DNA of 64,000 bases from assembly GCA_013361525.1 (NCBI GenBank), contig JABFXY010000085.1, positions 1 through 64,000 on the forward strand, written 5' to 3'. This stretch comes from Polyangiaceae bacterium. GTDB lineage: Bacteria; Myxococcota_A; Polyangia; Polyangiales; Polyangiaceae. Shown piece after piece: positions 33,871 to 42,616 of the stretch; position 1 is the stretch's first letter; every line of letters starts with the position of its first letter. The notes beneath the pieces are model-generated. The model did no database searches, was not told the origin of the DNA, and was given only the letters and a program-made list of their open reading frames with translations. Position numbers and translations under genes: made by a program.

Positions 33871-36204
33871 ATGCCCGCCGTAACCCGCCGCACGAAGGCG
33901 ATCGCCCTGTCCGCGATCGCGCTCGTTTTAGCGCTCCCGCTCGCGTCGAGCTCCGTCCGCGAGAAGCTCTCCGGTGCGTATCGGGGCTTCGTGGATCCTT
34001 CGAGCACGCAGCCGGTATCGAACGCGCGAACGAGCTTCGTCGAGGGGGAAGACGACACGCCCGCGAGCGAACAGCCCGAGCTCGAGGGCGACTTCTCCCT
34101 GGCCGATCCGGACACGCCGGAAGGTTATTCCGACGGCATCGTCACCACGCTCTCCGACCTGCCGATCGCGCTCACGCACCGCACGATGCGGTACGTCGAG
34201 TTCTTCGCTGCGGACGCCGAGGGCCGCGAGCAGTTCTCGGTTCGCCAGCGCCGAGCGTCGCGCTACCGCGAGCACATCGAAGAGTCGCTTCGATACGCGG
34301 GTTTTCCCGAGGATCTCGTGTGGCTCGCCGCGATCGAGAGCGGCTTCGTTGCCCAAGCGACGTCACCGAAGGGCGCGGTCGGCCTCTTCCAGCTGATGCC
34401 CGACACAGCCGAGCGCTTCGGCCTCACGATTTCGGACGAGGTCGACGAGCGCAAGAGCATCACCCGCTCGACCGAGGCAGCGCTCGCGTATTTGTCGTTC
34501 CTTCACGAGAAGTTCGGAACGTGGGATCTCGCGCTCGCCGGCTACAACTGCGGCGAGGGTTGTGTCGAGCGAGCGATCGACACGGCGCGCGAGAAGCTCG
34601 GCCGTGCTCCCGATGCGGACGTCGCCTTTCACGAGCTCGCAAACATGAAGCTCTTGCCGAAAGAGACGGCGGACTTCGTCCCGAAGATCCACGCGTTCGC
34701 GATCGTCGCGCACAACGCCGACGTGCTCTCGCTCGACGAGCTCGAGCCCCTGCCGGTCATGCGGTTTTCGCAGATCGCGATCCCCGGCGGCACGCGCCTC
34801 GCGACGATCGCACGCGCGGCCGGCATCTCCGTCGCGCTTCTCCGCGAATACAACCCCGACGTCCTCACCGAGCGGCTGCCTTCTGCGCGCGGGGATGTGC
34901 TCGTCAATGTCTCGCCGGACATCCTCGCGCAGACGTTGGCTGCGCTGCCGACGTACCTCGCAAAGGAAGAGGCTGAGGCGCCTGCTGCATCGAAGGAAGG
35001 CGCCCGCGCGACCTCAGCCGCGGCGACCGATGTCCCCGACAAGACGGCGACCAAGACCGCGAGTGTCACCTCCACCGGCAAATCCGCTTCGGGCGCGTCG
35101 AAGGCTCCGGCGCCGCCGCCGAAGATCACGCTGAAGCCCGCGCCGATGCGGCCCGGTGCGTTCCTCCTCTCGAGCGGCGTCATCCTCGAGATCAAGAAGG
35201 AGGACACCGCGGACGTCGCGATCTCCGCGCGTGTCGAGGTGCTCGACCCGCTCAAGAATCGAAGCGCGATCGGCAGCTCGTTCAAGCTCGACGAAAAGCG
35301 CGTCGCGGTCGCCGACTTCAAGAAGGGCCTCGACGCGGCGAAGAACGACCTTCGCACCCTCGTCCTCGGTGATCCGGCATCGAAGCTTCGTCAGCACCTC
35401 GCGGTGAAGCGCAAGTCGATGCACGACAAGGTGCAGTCGAGCGCGCCGTTCCTCGAGCTCTCCCAGCGCGTGTTCCCGAAGGGCCATCCGATGCAGGGCG
35501 CGCTGCTCGTCGGCCCGACCGAGCCGGCCGACGACATGTTCCTCGAGCCGGAGCCCACCTGGGCGCTCGACACCGTCGTCACCTTGCGAGGCCCGGTCGA
35601 TGCCGACGCCATGGCTGCCGACATCGAGACCGCGTTCGCCGACACGTTCGTGCCGCTGCGCGCGGCGACGCTCGCAAAGGCGTCGCGCGCTTCGATCGGC
35701 AAGAGCGAGCGCCGCATCCTCGTCGGCTGGTCCGCAGCACCGCTCACTGCGAAGAACGAAGCCGCCGCGCACCTCGCGTTCATGCTCGCGTGCCACAACA
35801 AGCTGGGCCGATTCCACCGCGCGCTCCGTCACGACAAATCGATCACCGGGCGGCTCAATTGCTCGCTCGAGCTCGCACCTCAAGCAGCGGTCGCGTGGGT
35901 CTTCGCCATGCCCGCGATGCCCTTCACCGTCGCCGACGTCGAGCGCGAGGTCGATGCCGCGGTCACGGCGCTCTCCACCGACGGCCCGACCGATGCCGAG
36001 ATGAACGCCGTTCGAGGCTTGCTTCGGACGGAGCTCGCGCGTGAACGAGAGTCGGCGACGATTCGCGGTCTGCCGAAGAGCTGGGTCAGCGCCCGCAATG
36101 ACGCGATCCTCGCGGCGCTCGGCAAGGTCGACAAGAAGGCCGTCATCGAGGCCTCGAAGGCCCTCTTCGGCAAAGACCGCAAGCTGGTCGTGATTTCGGA
36201 TTAG
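33871..36204 (+). CDS. Lytic transglycosylase (SLT) fused to M16-like peptidase module
   Basis: 777 residues from the ATG at 33871; earlier in-frame ATGs (33793) lack a signal-like context. One membrane/signal segment (12-28), then a soluble lytic transglycosylase domain (about 125-285): catalytic Glu in WLAAIESGFVAQATSPKGAVGLFQLM and the ALAGYNCGEG motif, MltD-like. A LysM-like stretch follows (ATIARAAGISVALLREYNPDV). After an Ala/Pro/Lys linker, residues 425-777 resemble a pitrilysin M16 module (LRGPVDADAMAADIETAF, then TDAEMNAVRGLLRTELARERE) but lack the HxxEH zinc motif. Expected to cut peptidoglycan glycan strands in the periplasm; the M16-like part is probably a scaffold. Confidence 0.82.
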   Translation: MPAVTRRTKAIALSAIALVLALPLASSSVREKLSGAYRGFVDPSSTQPVSNARTSFVEGEDDTPASEQPELEGDFSLADPDTPEGYSDGIVTTLSDLPIALTHRTMRYVEFFAADAEGREQFSVRQRRASRYREHIEESLRYAGFPEDLVWLAAIESGFVAQATSPKGAVGLFQLMPDTAERFGLTISDEVDERKSITRSTEAALAYLSFLHEKFGTWDLALAGYNCGEGCVERAIDTAREKLGRAPDADVAFHELANMKLLPKETADFVPKIHAFAIVAHNADVLSLDELEPLPVMRFSQIAIPGGTRLATIARAAGISVALLREYNPDVLTERLPSARGDVLVNVSPDILAQTLAALPTYLAKEEAEAPAASKEGARATSAAATDVPDKTATKTASVTSTGKSASGASKAPAPPPKITLKPAPMRPGAFLLSSGVILEIKKEDTADVAISARVEVLDPLKNRSAIGSSFKLDEKRVAVADFKKGLDAAKNDLRTLVLGDPASKLRQHLAVKRKSMHDKVQSSAPFLELSQRVFPKGHPMQGALLVGPTEPADDMFLEPEPTWALDTVVTLRGPVDADAMAADIETAFADTFVPLRAATLAKASRASIGKSERRILVGWSAAPLTAKNEAAAHLAFMLACHNKLGRFHRALRHDKSITGRLNCSLELAPQAAVAWVFAMPAMPFTVADVEREVDAAVTALSTDGPTDAEMNAVRGLLRTELARERESATIRGLPKSWVSARNDAILAALGKVDKKAVIEASKALFGKDRKLVVISD

Positions 36205-36347
36205 GGGCTGTCCCGCCGCCCGCTGAAACAGCGACAGCGCTCCGCTCGCCTATCGCAGGGCTTTCAGGCGGGGTGAAGCCGCCGAAGCCGTGCTCGCCCG
36301 AAATGTCGCTTGCGACCGCGCATGCTCGAGACGAGGAATCGCGCCCA

Positions 36348-37646
36348 ATGAGGGCTCTTCGTTGTGCGGTGTTCGGCGTCGTGATCGCTTCGGGATGTGC
36401 ACCAGCTCGGAACGTCCCTCCTCCGAGCGCACCTCGCTTCGGAATGGTCGCGTATCCGCAGCCGGCTCCCGCGCCCATGCCGGCTCCAAGCGCCCCCGCC
36501 GTTGGTGTGCCGAACGCCGACTACCGGGAGAAGGTCGCGGTGTTGCCGCTCGCGGACGACGATCTTTTTCGCGCGGAGCGAACTTCCCTTCGCGAGAAGC
36601 TTTCGCAAGCAATCGGACGCGTCTCCGGCAGCGAGCTCGAGATCGTTCCGATGACGGAGGTCGACAAGGCGATCGCCCCCGTCTCCAAGTCGGGCGCGCG
36701 GTGTGCCTCGTCGGCGGGCTCGCTCGAGATGCGCGCGCACGAGCACGGTTGGCTGGCGACGCAACTCAAGGTCGCGCACGTCCTGCGTGGGAAGGACGAA
36801 TTGATCAGGGAGCTCAACGTCTCGGCCCGAGCGAGCTGGGCGAAGCCCTTTCATTGGATGGCTCCGTGGCCGTCGAATCTGTCGACGGCAGCGAGCTACG
36901 AACAGGCAATTGTCGCCCTGAAGCCGGACCCTCACGGCCAAGAAATGATGCTTGCCGCGCTCAATGGTCGACCGCGGAACAACGTCCGTTTTGGAACCGT
37001 GTCGCTCTGCGAGTCGCCAGCTGCCGATTGCGCCTCCGAGACGAAGCAATGGAGCGACGCAGCCTCCGAGATGGAGGCGTGCTTCGCAGGCGCCGACGAG
37101 GTGGGCCTGACGCTCCTCGTCCAGGGAGGCTCCTCCCCGCGCTGCGAGATTGTCAATGACCACGAGGCGACACCGGAAGAATCCTGTTTGTGCAAAGCCG
37201 CTCTGGCATCGAAGAGGATGGCGTCGCTCGCGAAGCGCACGCGTCTCGACATCGACTTCGAGGCGAAAGACATCGCCGGCAAAGAGCGTCCGCTGCTCTC
37301 GATCATCGACGTGACCGCCAACGTCCGAACCGAAGAGGATTGGGAGCCGGCCCGCGACGGTGCTCGCAAGCGACTCATCGTCGAAGGGCTCGACGCGCTG
37401 GCTGCTCCGCTCGCTCGCTGTGCACGGGGCGACGATACGGTCGTGGCGGAGCTCGCAGTGGACCCGACCGGCAAACCTACGTCCGCACAGCTGACCTTGC
37501 CTCCGAGCAGCAAGGGCGCGCGCGCTTGCCTCGAGAAGGCGCTGGTGAAGAGCGCGTTCGACTGCACGAAGGACGGCCAGGCCGCGACGATCCGCGTCGC
37601 GATTCGATCGGCGAGAACGGCCACCGCAGAGACGCCGAAGAAGTAG
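36348..37646 (+). CDS. Hypothetical secreted lipoprotein
   Basis: 432 residues from the ATG at 36348. Lipobox FGVVIASGC, a Pro/Ala linker (residues 20-55), then a large domain. Early part: YREKVAVLPLADDDLFRAER and LSQAIGRVSGSELEIVP, like the start of CsgG/DUF-type lipoproteins that sense or act as outer-membrane factors. Two Cys-rich stretches (SLCESPAADCASE and ESCLCKAALASK) and a C-terminal VAELAVDPTGKPTSAQLTLP, which resembles a TonB-C or AgmX-type tail. Function unknown. Confidence 0.78.
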   Translation: MRALRCAVFGVVIASGCAPARNVPPPSAPRFGMVAYPQPAPAPMPAPSAPAVGVPNADYREKVAVLPLADDDLFRAERTSLREKLSQAIGRVSGSELEIVPMTEVDKAIAPVSKSGARCASSAGSLEMRAHEHGWLATQLKVAHVLRGKDELIRELNVSARASWAKPFHWMAPWPSNLSTAASYEQAIVALKPDPHGQEMMLAALNGRPRNNVRFGTVSLCESPAADCASETKQWSDAASEMEACFAGADEVGLTLLVQGGSSPRCEIVNDHEATPEESCLCKAALASKRMASLAKRTRLDIDFEAKDIAGKERPLLSIIDVTANVRTEEDWEPARDGARKRLIVEGLDALAAPLARCARGDDTVVAELAVDPTGKPTSAQLTLPPSSKGARACLEKALVKSAFDCTKDGQAATIRVAIRSARTATAETPKK

Positions 37647-37655
37647 CGCTCGCGC

Positions 37656-38486
37656 TCAGTGTCGTTTGTGGCGCGCCGGGATCGGTCCGACGCTCTCGAA
37701 CATCGGGATGGTCTCCGCGGCTGGCGCGCCTTTGCGCTTCGCGTGCTTCTTCGCCGCGGGTTTCGCGGCGCGCGGCTCTTTGTCTTCCGAATCACCCGGG
37801 AGCAGGCACGTAGCGTCGTCGTTCTTCACCGAGTTCACGCGGGTCGAGACGCGCGTCTTCGTGAGCGTTCCGGGGTCGCTCGGTCGCAACAGCTTCTCCA
37901 CCTCCGGTGGCACGATCGCCGGATCGTCGCGGCCGGGCACGTGCAGCCACGTCTCGGCTTCTTCGATGGTGAGGATGAGCGGCATTCGGTCGTGGAGCGC
38001 GACGACGTCATCGCTCGCGTCGGTCGTCACGATCGAGAAGGTGCACACCTTGCGGCCGAGCGACTCGTCGAACCAATGATCCCAGATCCCGGCCATGCGG
38101 AGCAGACCGCCTTCGGCCGGTCGAAACCAATAGGGGATGCGACCAGCGTCGGTCTTGTCCCATTCGAAGAAGCCGTCGGCTGCGACGATGCAGCGGCGGC
38201 GTTCGAACGACTCGCGAAACACAGGGCGGGACTCCAGCGTCTCGGACCGCGCGTTGATCGGCCGACCAGCCTGTTTCTTCGTCTTCGACCAGCGCGGCAC
38301 GAGTCCCCACTCGCTCGAGACGAGCTCACGAATGCCGTGATATTCGCGCACGATCCACATCGGATCGGTGGGTGCGACGTTGTACCGCGGGCGGTACGCA
38401 GCCTCGAAGCCGGCGGTGGGCTCCACACCGAACGCTTCGGCGAGCTCTTCGTAGGTGGGAATCGTGAGCGTGAACCGACCGCACAT
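37656..38486 (-). CDS. SRAP family abasic-site DNA-protein crosslink protein (YedK/HMCES-like)
   Basis: 276 residues from the ATG at 38484-38486. It begins MCGRFTL so that Cys2 becomes N-terminal after Met removal and forms a thiazolidine with abasic sites in single-stranded DNA, which protects them during replication. Other family signs: RPRYNVAPTDPMWIV, WGLVPRWSKTKKQAGRPINA, NARSETL, and LHDRMPLIL with the conserved His. The C-terminal 60 residues are a basic, low-complexity extension not usual in the family. The long upstream frame to 38531 adds nothing conserved. Confidence 0.93.
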   Translation of the reverse strand: MCGRFTLTIPTYEELAEAFGVEPTAGFEAAYRPRYNVAPTDPMWIVREYHGIRELVSSEWGLVPRWSKTKKQAGRPINARSETLESRPVFRESFERRRCIVAADGFFEWDKTDAGRIPYWFRPAEGGLLRMAGIWDHWFDESLGRKVCTFSIVTTDASDDVVALHDRMPLILTIEEAETWLHVPGRDDPAIVPPEVEKLLRPSDPGTLTKTRVSTRVNSVKNDDATCLLPGDSEDKEPRAAKPAAKKHAKRKGAPAAETIPMFESVGPIPARHKRH

Positions 38487-38588
38487 AAAAAGACCGCCCC
38501 GCGACAAATAGCAGAGCGAACGCGATCGCACCGCTCGCGTGCGCGGCCCGCTCGAAGGCAGTGTTACAGCGGAAATCGGTTGCGTTGA

Positions 38589-38644
38589 TTGTTTGCCGCT
38601 CCAACAGCTCCCAATGCGTGAGGAGCTGTTTCCGCGGCAAACAA
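38589..38644. other. Long two-step hairpin
   Basis: TTGTTTGCCGC (38589-38599) pairs with GCGGCAAACAA (38634-38644), 11 perfect pairs, then a symmetric TCC/TCC internal loop, then AACAGCTCC (38603-38611) with GGAGCTGTT (38622-38630), nine pairs, and a ten-base apical loop. It lies in the 269-base space between the divergent SRAP and kinase genes, so it is not at the end of either gene. Confidence 0.8.
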
Positions 38645-38679
38645 GGGCAACCTCTGCACCCGCCGCTCGTTGTTGATTG

Positions 38680-38710
38680 GCGAAGACCGGTCAAAGCAAC
38701 CGGTCTTCGC
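38680..38710. other. Perfect 12-pair hairpin
   Basis: GCGAAGACCGGT (38680-38691) and ACCGGTCTTCGC (38699-38710) flank a seven-base loop CAAAGCA. It lies 45 bases upstream of the kinase ATG. Terminator-like in shape but not followed by a T-run; it could be the end of a short RNA that starts near the first hairpin, or a binding site. Confidence 0.8.
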
Positions 38711-38755
38711 TGTAGTCTTGCGGTCCGAGGGTCGGATCGACCTCGGCTTCGCCGG

Positions 38756-41700
38756 ATGTCCCACGGAATCGAGAGCAACGTCGGAGCGACAGGCGCGATG
38801 GTCGCGGGCCGCTTCCAGCTCGTCGGGCAGGTAGCGACCGGCGGGATGGGGACGGTGCACCGCGCGTTCGATCGCACGCGACAGCGCGCGGTTGCGGTGA
38901 AGTTGCTCACCGAGGTCGGTTCGGCAGAAGCCACGGAACGTTTTCGCCGTGAGGCGAACGTGCTGGCGGAGCTTCGCCACCCCGGCATCGTCGAGTTCGT
39001 CGACGCCGGGATGCTTCCCGACGGCGGCATGTACCTCGCGATGCAATGGCTCGAGGGGCTCGATCTCGCGCACAAGCTCGTGGCCGGGCCGCTCAGCTTC
39101 GCCGAGTCGATACAGGTCGTTCGCGGTGTCGCCGAAGCGCTCAGCGTCGCGCACGACCGCGGGATCCTCCACCGCGACGTAAAGCCGCAGAACATCTTCC
39201 TGCGCGAGGGTGATGTCGCGCGCCCGGTCGTCCTCGACTTCGGGATCGCCGCGCTCGTGAACTACAGCATCACGATCACGCGGGCCGGCATGACGATGGG
39301 GACGCCCGGCTTCATGGCGCCCGAACAGGTGCGCGGCGACCGCTCGCTCGATCCGCGCGTCGACGTTTACGGCATGGGGTGCCTGCTCTTTCATTGCATC
39401 ACCGGCACGCCTCCGTTCGTGGGTGATTCACCTGTCGCGGTCGCTGCCGAGGTGCTGCTGAGCACGGCGCCGCGTTTACGATCCCGCTTGCCCGACGTGC
39501 CTCGCGAGCTCGACGAGTTCGCGGCGGCGATGTTGTCGAAGGAGCTCGACGGTCGACCTGCGAACGGTCGCGCGGTCGCCGAAGGTTTGCGCCGGATCGA
39601 AGCGCTCTTGCCCGCACCTGCCCCGCCGAGCAGCCCGGCCGTCTCCGCGCGCGAGCGCAGGATGGTGGCGGTCGTCGCGGTCCTCTTGCCGCAAGAGCCG
39701 CCGGCCTCGAATCCGCTCGGAACGACGCCGATGCGCGGCACGTTCTTGCCGAAGCTCGCGAGAGAGCACCGCGGTGAGCTTCGTGCCGGCTCGAACCGAG
39801 CCACGTACATCCGCTTCGTCTCGGACGAATCCGTGACCGAGGCTGCCACGCGCGCTGCGACGGCGGCGCTCGCGGTGGTGGGGATGGATCCGATGTTGCG
39901 CGTGTCGCTCGCGATCGGCTCATCACTCGTCGACGGCGGTCTCGACCCCGTGCTACTCGAGCGCCTCGATGCGCTCGCGTCGGTGCCCGGCGCCGTCCTC
40001 GCCGATCCGATGGCGCGCTCGACGCTGCTCGCCAAGCTCACGTTCGCGGAGACGGAGCAAGGCTTTCGGCTGCTCTCGACGCGTGCTGCAGAGGGTCCCG
40101 CGCGCCTCACGCCGTTCGTCGGCCGCGACCGCGAGCTTCGCGCGCTCCTCGATACGTTCGACGCCGTGGCTGCGCATCGCAGCGCACGCGCGGTGCGTGT
40201 TGTCGCCGCGCCCGGCCTCGGAAAGACGCGCCTCCTGCGCGAGCTGTTCGTCGCGTTGGAGGAGCGTGATCCAACCCCATCGGTCATCGACGCGCGCGCC
40301 GAGGCGAACCGAAAAGAGACGCCGCTCTCGCTGGTAGGCCAGCTCGTTCGGCGCGGCCTCACCGTCGTCGACGGCGCGCAGCCGGACGAGCAGGTCAGTC
40401 TGCTTCGCTCCGCGCTCGAGCCGCTCGTCGATCCGAGCGAGCTGACCCGCGCGACGATGTTCCTCTCGCTCGCAGCAGACCTTCCGATCGTCGATACCAC
40501 GCTGGACGAGGTGGGCGCGGCGATGCGCGACCCGCAGCTGCTGGAGGATCAGGTCGGCCGCGTGCTCGCGAAGGTGTTCACCGGTTTCGTCGGGATGCAC
40601 CGGAGCCTCGCGATCTTGATCGACGACGCGCACGCGATCGACGCGGTCAGCGCGCGAACGCTCGCGCGCGCGATGCGCGACGTTCAGGGTCTGCCGGTCT
40701 GCCTCGTCGCCTTCGTTCGCCCGGACGGCGACGACCGCCTGACGAGCGCGCTCCGCGACGTTCCGACCGAGCGTGTCGAGCTCGCGCCTTTGCCTGCGGA
40801 TGCCTCCGAGCAGCTCGTGCGCGCCGCCGTCGGTGAGCGCGCGACCGAAGAGCTCGTGCGACGCATCGTGCATCAAGGTGAGGGGAGCCCCTTCTTCCTG
40901 CACGAGCTCGCTGCGTTTGCGGTCGAGCAGAAGCTCGAGACGATCCCGACGGGCATCTTGGCTTCACTCGAGGCGAGGCTTTTGCGCTTGGATCCGACGG
41001 CGCGCAAAGTCCTGCGTGCGGCGAGCGTCTTCGGCGAAACGTTCTGGTACGGCGGCGTCGCGGCGCTGCTCGGCGAGGGCACGCCGGAGGCAAAACACCT
41101 CAGCGAGTGGCTTCGGACGCTCGTCGAGCGTGAGCTCGTCACGCTTCGGCCGACGACCCGGTTCATGGGCGAGACGGAGCTCGCGTTTCGTCACTCGATG
41201 ATGCGGGACGTCGCCTACAACATGCTGACCCGCGAAGACCGGGGCCGCGGTCATCGACTCGCAGCAGAGTGGCTGCATCGTCGCGGCGAGCGCGAGCCGT
41301 TCGTGCTCGCGACCCACCTCGATGCAGCCGGCGACCCGACGTCGGCTGCCGTGTATTGGCTCCAGGCAGGCAAGCTCGCATACGAGCGAAACGACGCTGC
41401 GCGCGCGGTGGAGTGCATCGAGCGGGCGCTCCGCCAAGGTCTCTCCGCCGCGGATCGGCCCGCCGCGCTGGTCGTCCTCACCAACGCGCTCGTTTGGATG
41501 GGACAGCTCGATCGCGCCGAGCAACGCGGTCTCGAAGCAGTCTCGGCCTATGCTCCCGGGAGCCAAGGATGGCTCGAGGCGACGACCGCGCTCGTGCGCG
41601 TGCAGTGTCGTCGCGACGAGCCTGCAGCGATCGAAGCCCTGCGGCGTCTCGTCGAGGCCGTGCGCCGCGATCGGTCCCTCCGTCCCGTTCCCGAGACGCT

Positions 41701-42598
41701 TTCGGCGCTGATCCCGACGGCGCTGCGACGTGGTGAAGCCCAGCTCGCGGCGGACATCATCAACGTGCTCGGCGATGCAGCGCTCGCGCACGCGCCGAAC
41801 GATCCCGTCGTCCGCGCGAGCATCCTCCGGTGCCGCAGTTGGCAGGCGATGTTCGATTGGAACTACACCGCGTGCACCGTCTACGACCGCGAAGCGCTCG
41901 AGTGTTTCCGCGCCGCCGGCGACTTTCGCCAGGTGTGTCAGGCCCACTTCGACATGGGCTTCGATTGGATGATGCTCGGCCAATACGAGCGGGCCGAGCA
42001 GATGTTCCTCGAGGCGCTCGTCGGCGCACGACAGCTCGGCATCGAGGGCCTCGAGCTCACGATCGAGCACAACCTCTCGTTTACGATGCACCGCCTCGGC
42101 AAAGGAAAAGAGGCGCTCGCGATGCAGAAGCGCTGCGTCGAGCTCGCGACGATGCGGCGCGACCGCATGGCCGAGGTCGCGTGCCGCCATTACCTCGCCG
42201 TCATTCGCTACGAGCTCGGCGACCACGGGGCAGAGGTCGAGCTCGAGGGTTGCCTCGGGTTCGCCGAGGCGATGAGCCTTCGGTGGAGCACGCTCGCGCG
42301 GCTCGGTCTCATCGCGCTCGAGAAGGGCAGCGCCGGCCTCGCGCAGCTGCGCATCGCCGAGGCCCTGCGCGGCATGAAGGAGCTCAACAACGCCGAGGAA
42401 GGGCAGATCATCATTCGCCTGGCCTCGATCGAGCTCGCCCGTCATCACGGGGAGCACGAGCGCGCCCTAGCAGAGATCCAGGCCGCTCGATCGATGCTCG
42501 TGGCCGCCGCCTCGAAGATCCCCGACCCGGACGTGCGCCAGTCGTTCCTCTACCGGATCCCGGAGCACAGGCGCCTGCTCGAGCTGCCGCTCGAATGA
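38756..42598 (+). CDS. Ser/Thr protein kinase with AAA ATPase and TPR regions
   Basis: 1280 residues from the ATG at 38756; two strong hairpins lie within the longer frame, so the earlier start is unlikely. Residues 18-275 form a PknB-type kinase: GGMGTVHRA, VAVKLL with Lys49, HRDVKPQN with Asp141, DFGIA with Asp161. A linker and a region resembling a nucleotide cyclase fold (about 300-450) follow. An AAA/STAND-like ATPase comes next with Walker A VVAAPGLGKT (near residue 485) and Walker B LAILIDDAHAID (near 620). The C-terminal 550 residues are tetratricopeptide-like helices (LFVALEERDP, then RAVECIERALRQGLSAADRP). It is a one-protein sensor kinase of the type enlarged in Myxococcota; partners unknown. 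Confidence 0.88.
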   Translation: MSHGIESNVGATGAMVAGRFQLVGQVATGGMGTVHRAFDRTRQRAVAVKLLTEVGSAEATERFRREANVLAELRHPGIVEFVDAGMLPDGGMYLAMQWLEGLDLAHKLVAGPLSFAESIQVVRGVAEALSVAHDRGILHRDVKPQNIFLREGDVARPVVLDFGIAALVNYSITITRAGMTMGTPGFMAPEQVRGDRSLDPRVDVYGMGCLLFHCITGTPPFVGDSPVAVAAEVLLSTAPRLRSRLPDVPRELDEFAAAMLSKELDGRPANGRAVAEGLRRIEALLPAPAPPSSPAVSARERRMVAVVAVLLPQEPPASNPLGTTPMRGTFLPKLAREHRGELRAGSNRATYIRFVSDESVTEAATRAATAALAVVGMDPMLRVSLAIGSSLVDGGLDPVLLERLDALASVPGAVLADPMARSTLLAKLTFAETEQGFRLLSTRAAEGPARLTPFVGRDRELRALLDTFDAVAAHRSARAVRVVAAPGLGKTRLLRELFVALEERDPTPSVIDARAEANRKETPLSLVGQLVRRGLTVVDGAQPDEQVSLLRSALEPLVDPSELTRATMFLSLAADLPIVDTTLDEVGAAMRDPQLLEDQVGRVLAKVFTGFVGMHRSLAILIDDAHAIDAVSARTLARAMRDVQGLPVCLVAFVRPDGDDRLTSALRDVPTERVELAPLPADASEQLVRAAVGERATEELVRRIVHQGEGSPFFLHELAAFAVEQKLETIPTGILASLEARLLRLDPTARKVLRAASVFGETFWYGGVAALLGEGTPEAKHLSEWLRTLVERELVTLRPTTRFMGETELAFRHSMMRDVAYNMLTREDRGRGHRLAAEWLHRRGEREPFVLATHLDAAGDPTSAAVYWLQAGKLAYERNDAARAVECIERALRQGLSAADRPAALVVLTNALVWMGQLDRAEQRGLEAVSAYAPGSQGWLEATTALVRVQCRRDEPAAIEALRRLVEAVRRDRSLRPVPETLSALIPTALRRGEAQLAADIINVLGDAALAHAPNDPVVRASILRCRSWQAMFDWNYTACTVYDREALECFRAAGDFRQVCQAHFDMGFDWMMLGQYERAEQMFLEALVGARQLGIEGLELTIEHNLSFTMHRLGKGKEALAMQKRCVELATMRRDRMAEVACRHYLAVIRYELGDHGAEVELEGCLGFAEAMSLRWSTLARLGLIALEKGSAGLAQLRIAEALRGMKELNNAEEGQIIIRLASIELARHHGEHERALAEIQAARSMLVAAASKIPDPDVRQSFLYRIPEHRRLLELPLE

Positions 42599-42616
42599 CA
42601 TTTGCGGCGAGCGCGT

